This document shows positions 62,179-64,000 of a DNA stretch of 64,000 nucleotides, in pieces. Below the pieces are notes generated by a model, which searched no databases, had not been told where the DNA came from, and saw only the letters and a program-made list of their open reading frames with translations. The first letter of the stretch is position 1, and every line of letters starts with the position of its first letter. This DNA comes from Lachnospiraceae bacterium. Lineage in GTDB: Bacteria > Bacillota > Clostridia > Lachnospirales > Lachnospiraceae. The stretch lies in the NCBI GenBank assembly GCA_017397645.1, contig JAFQIE010000037.1:51516-115515 (forward strand). Reading direction: 5' to 3'. A program made the translations under genes and the position numbers.

Positions 62179-64000
62179 ATGGAAACCATTACAGGTTTTT
62201 TGGAGAGCATCATATATCAAAATGAAGAAAACGGATACCTTGTAATGAATCTCCTGGTAGAGGGAGAACCCTTGACCTGCGTGGGAACCGCAAAAGGAAT
62301 TAGCAAAGGGGAGCATGTAACACTGGAAGGAGAATATGCGGAACACCCTATATATGGGCCGCAATTTAAGTTTACAAGATTCCGGGTGGTACCACCCAGT
62401 GGCAGTGAGGACATTGAGCGGTATTTGGCATCAGGTGCGGTGAAGGGAATAGGTACCGCATTGGCATCGCGGATTGTGGATAAATTCGGAGAGGATGCCT
62501 TCCGCATTATTGAGGAAGAACCGGAAAGACTGGCAGAAGTACGGGGGATTAGCGAACGCAAAGCGAGAGAAATCGCCTCCCAAATGGAAGAAAAAAAGGA
62601 TTTGCGGGATGCGCTTGTTTATCTGCAGAAATATGGTATTTCCAATACGTTAGCGGTAAAAATATATGATAAGTATGGTATCGGACTGTACGAGGTGATG
62701 AAGGAGAATCCCTATCAACTGGCGGAAGACATCCACGGCGTGGGATTCAAAATCGCAGATGAGATTGCGTCTGCCATTGGCATACATACGGATTCGGATT
62801 ATCGTATCAGGAGCGGCATCCTTTACACTTTGCTGCAAGGGGCAGCAGAGGGGCATTGTTATCTGCCGCTAGAGGTGCTTTTACAGGAAAGTGCAAAGCT
62901 GCTTGAGGTGGAGGAAGAATCTATCCGTCCGCAGGTAGATAATTTGATGATGGACAAAAAACTGGTTATAAAAGGGCAAGCGGTGTACGCTGCCAGTTAC
63001 TATTATGCAGAATTAAGCTGTGCCAGGATGTTGAGTGATTTGGATTTGCATTTGGTTTCTTCCGTGCGGATGCCGGCAGTGGAGACGCAGATGGTACGTC
63101 GGATAGAAAAGATCGCCAAAGAAGCCGGCATGGAACTGGACAGTTTGCAGGCAGAAGCTGTAAAGATGGCAGCAGAACACGGACTGTTTCTTTTAACCGG
63201 TGGACCGGGAACGGGAAAAACAACCACCATCAACATGATGATACGGTATTTTGAGTCGGAGGGGATGGATATTTATTTGGCGGCGCCCACAGGTCGTGCG
63301 GCGAAACGCATGACAGAAGCTACGGGATGTGAAGCCAGAACCATTCACCGAATGCTGGAGTTGAACAGTGCGTTGTCTGACGAGGACAGCCGGAAAGTCA
63401 GGTTTGAAAGAAATGAAGAAAATCCACTGGAAGCGGACGTAATCATCATTGACGAAATGTCTATGGTGGATATTCATTTGTTCCAGGCGCTGTTAAAGGC
63501 TGTGATACCCGGAACACACTTGATTTTGGTGGGAGATGTGAATCAGTTACCCAGTGTGGGCCCGGGACAGGTGCTGCGCGATATGATAGGGAGCGGATGC
63601 TTTCCTATGTTGGAATTAAAACGGATTTTCCGACAAGAGGAGGCCAGCGATATCGTAGTAAATGCGCACAAAATCAACCGTGGTGAAAGTGTTGCCATGG
63701 ATAATAAATCTAAGGATTTCTTTGTTTTGGAAAGAAATGACATTAATGTCATTTATAAACACATGGTGCAGCTGATTCGGGAGAAATTGCCGCCCTATGT
63801 GGGGGCGACTCCCTATGATATTCAGGTACTCACTCCTATGCGAAAGGGCGCACTGGGGTGCGAAACATTGAACAGCATTTTGCAAAAGTATTTAAACCCT
63901 CCGGAAGACGGAAAAAAGGAAATGGTAAGCGGCAGCACCATTTTCCGTGAAGGGGATAAGGTGATGCAAATACGCAATAACTATCAACTGGAATGGGAGA
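62179..64000 (+). CDS. recD2: RecD2-type DNA helicase, 5' part (runs off the right edge)
   Basis: 607 codons are visible without a stop; the full protein should be about 730-750 residues. It opens with an OB-like N-terminal domain (FLESIIYQNEENGYLV), then helix-hairpin-helix repeats (KGIGTALASRIV, VRGISERKAREIA), then the helicase core with Walker A LTGGPGTGKTTT (~340), DEMSMVD (~427) and VGDVNQLPSVGPG (~453). RecD2 is a 5'-3' helicase of the superfamily 1B without RecBC partners. ATG 62179 has AAAGGAG seven bases upstream. The C-terminal motifs V and VI are outside the window. Confidence 0.95.
   Translation, partial: METITGFLESIIYQNEENGYLVMNLLVEGEPLTCVGTAKGISKGEHVTLEGEYAEHPIYGPQFKFTRFRVVPPSGSEDIERYLASGAVKGIGTALASRIVDKFGEDAFRIIEEEPERLAEVRGISERKAREIASQMEEKKDLRDALVYLQKYGISNTLAVKIYDKYGIGLYEVMKENPYQLAEDIHGVGFKIADEIASAIGIHTDSDYRIRSGILYTLLQGAAEGHCYLPLEVLLQESAKLLEVEEESIRPQVDNLMMDKKLVIKGQAVYAASYYYAELSCARMLSDLDLHLVSSVRMPAVETQMVRRIEKIAKEAGMELDSLQAEAVKMAAEHGLFLLTGGPGTGKTTTINMMIRYFESEGMDIYLAAPTGRAAKRMTEATGCEARTIHRMLELNSALSDEDSRKVRFERNEENPLEADVIIIDEMSMVDIHLFQALLKAVIPGTHLILVGDVNQLPSVGPGQVLRDMIGSGCFPMLELKRIFRQEEASDIVVNAHKINRGESVAMDNKSKDFFVLERNDINVIYKHMVQLIREKLPPYVGATPYDIQVLTPMRKGALGCETLNSILQKYLNPPEDGKKEMVSGSTIFREGDKVMQIRNNYQLEWE

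Overview
The window reads as chromosome of a Gram-positive, low-to-mid GC Clostridia member, most likely a Lachnospiraceae relative (inference from gene content and order; no 16S rRNA is present). The first 5.7 kb keep the Bacillus/Clostridia order yrzL(ireB)-yrrK(ruvX)-yrzB-yrrL(mltG-like)-yrrM(trmR)-yrrN/O(U32), here with ribonuclease J inserted. Pectin-type carbohydrate enzymes, SLH surface proteins and a type III glutamine synthetase fit a gut anaerobe. Coding density is high and no gene-free stretch exceeds 300 bases.

Layout. 1-5750: tRNA/RNA metabolism operon (end of mtaB, ireB, ruvX, DUF1292, rnj, short MltG-like, trmR, U32). 5808-7925: glnN. 7938-10135: two identical tRNA-Gln(CUG) units, each with its own promoter and terminator, flanking a large membrane protein gene. 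10240-12776: CvfB-like S1 protein and a DUF6020-like membrane protein. 12809-18200: PucR/CdaR-type regulator, then ftsE-ftsX-M23 peptidase-S41 protease, a cell-division and wall-hydrolysis set.

18269-29189: one tightly packed operon for pseudaminic-acid glycans: a GT52-like transferase, three related polytopic membrane proteins, pseF, an FkbH-like HAD enzyme, an acyl carrier protein, pseH and pseI. pseB, pseC and pseG are absent and must be elsewhere if the pathway is complete. FkbH plus ACP suggests a glyceryl-type (three-carbon acyl) modification of the sugar or glycan. On the minus strand follow galM, a 532-residue coiled-coil membrane protein and a LemA-like protein (32644 down to 29228).

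32932-49102: two giant tandem paralogues (2387 and 2926 residues), lipobox proteins with YPD/EGR repeats, an alpha/alpha-toroid domain resembling pectate-type lyases, SLH repeats, a Big-type domain and five or seven jelly-roll repeats joined by Pro/Thr/Ala linkers. 49292-50411: small HTH protein plus RhuM-Fic protein. 50466-54555: GtrA, VTC-domain, DUF4956 and a CotH-like gene carrying two single-base frameshifts in A-tracts. 54617-64000: uvrB, uvrA, a GH28 glycosidase, an MreB-family gene and the 5' part of recD2, which leaves the window.

The strongest candidates for undescribed biology are the FkbH/ACP-pseudaminate operon with its paralogous membrane proteins, and the tandem giant surface proteins that combine lipid and SLH anchoring signals.
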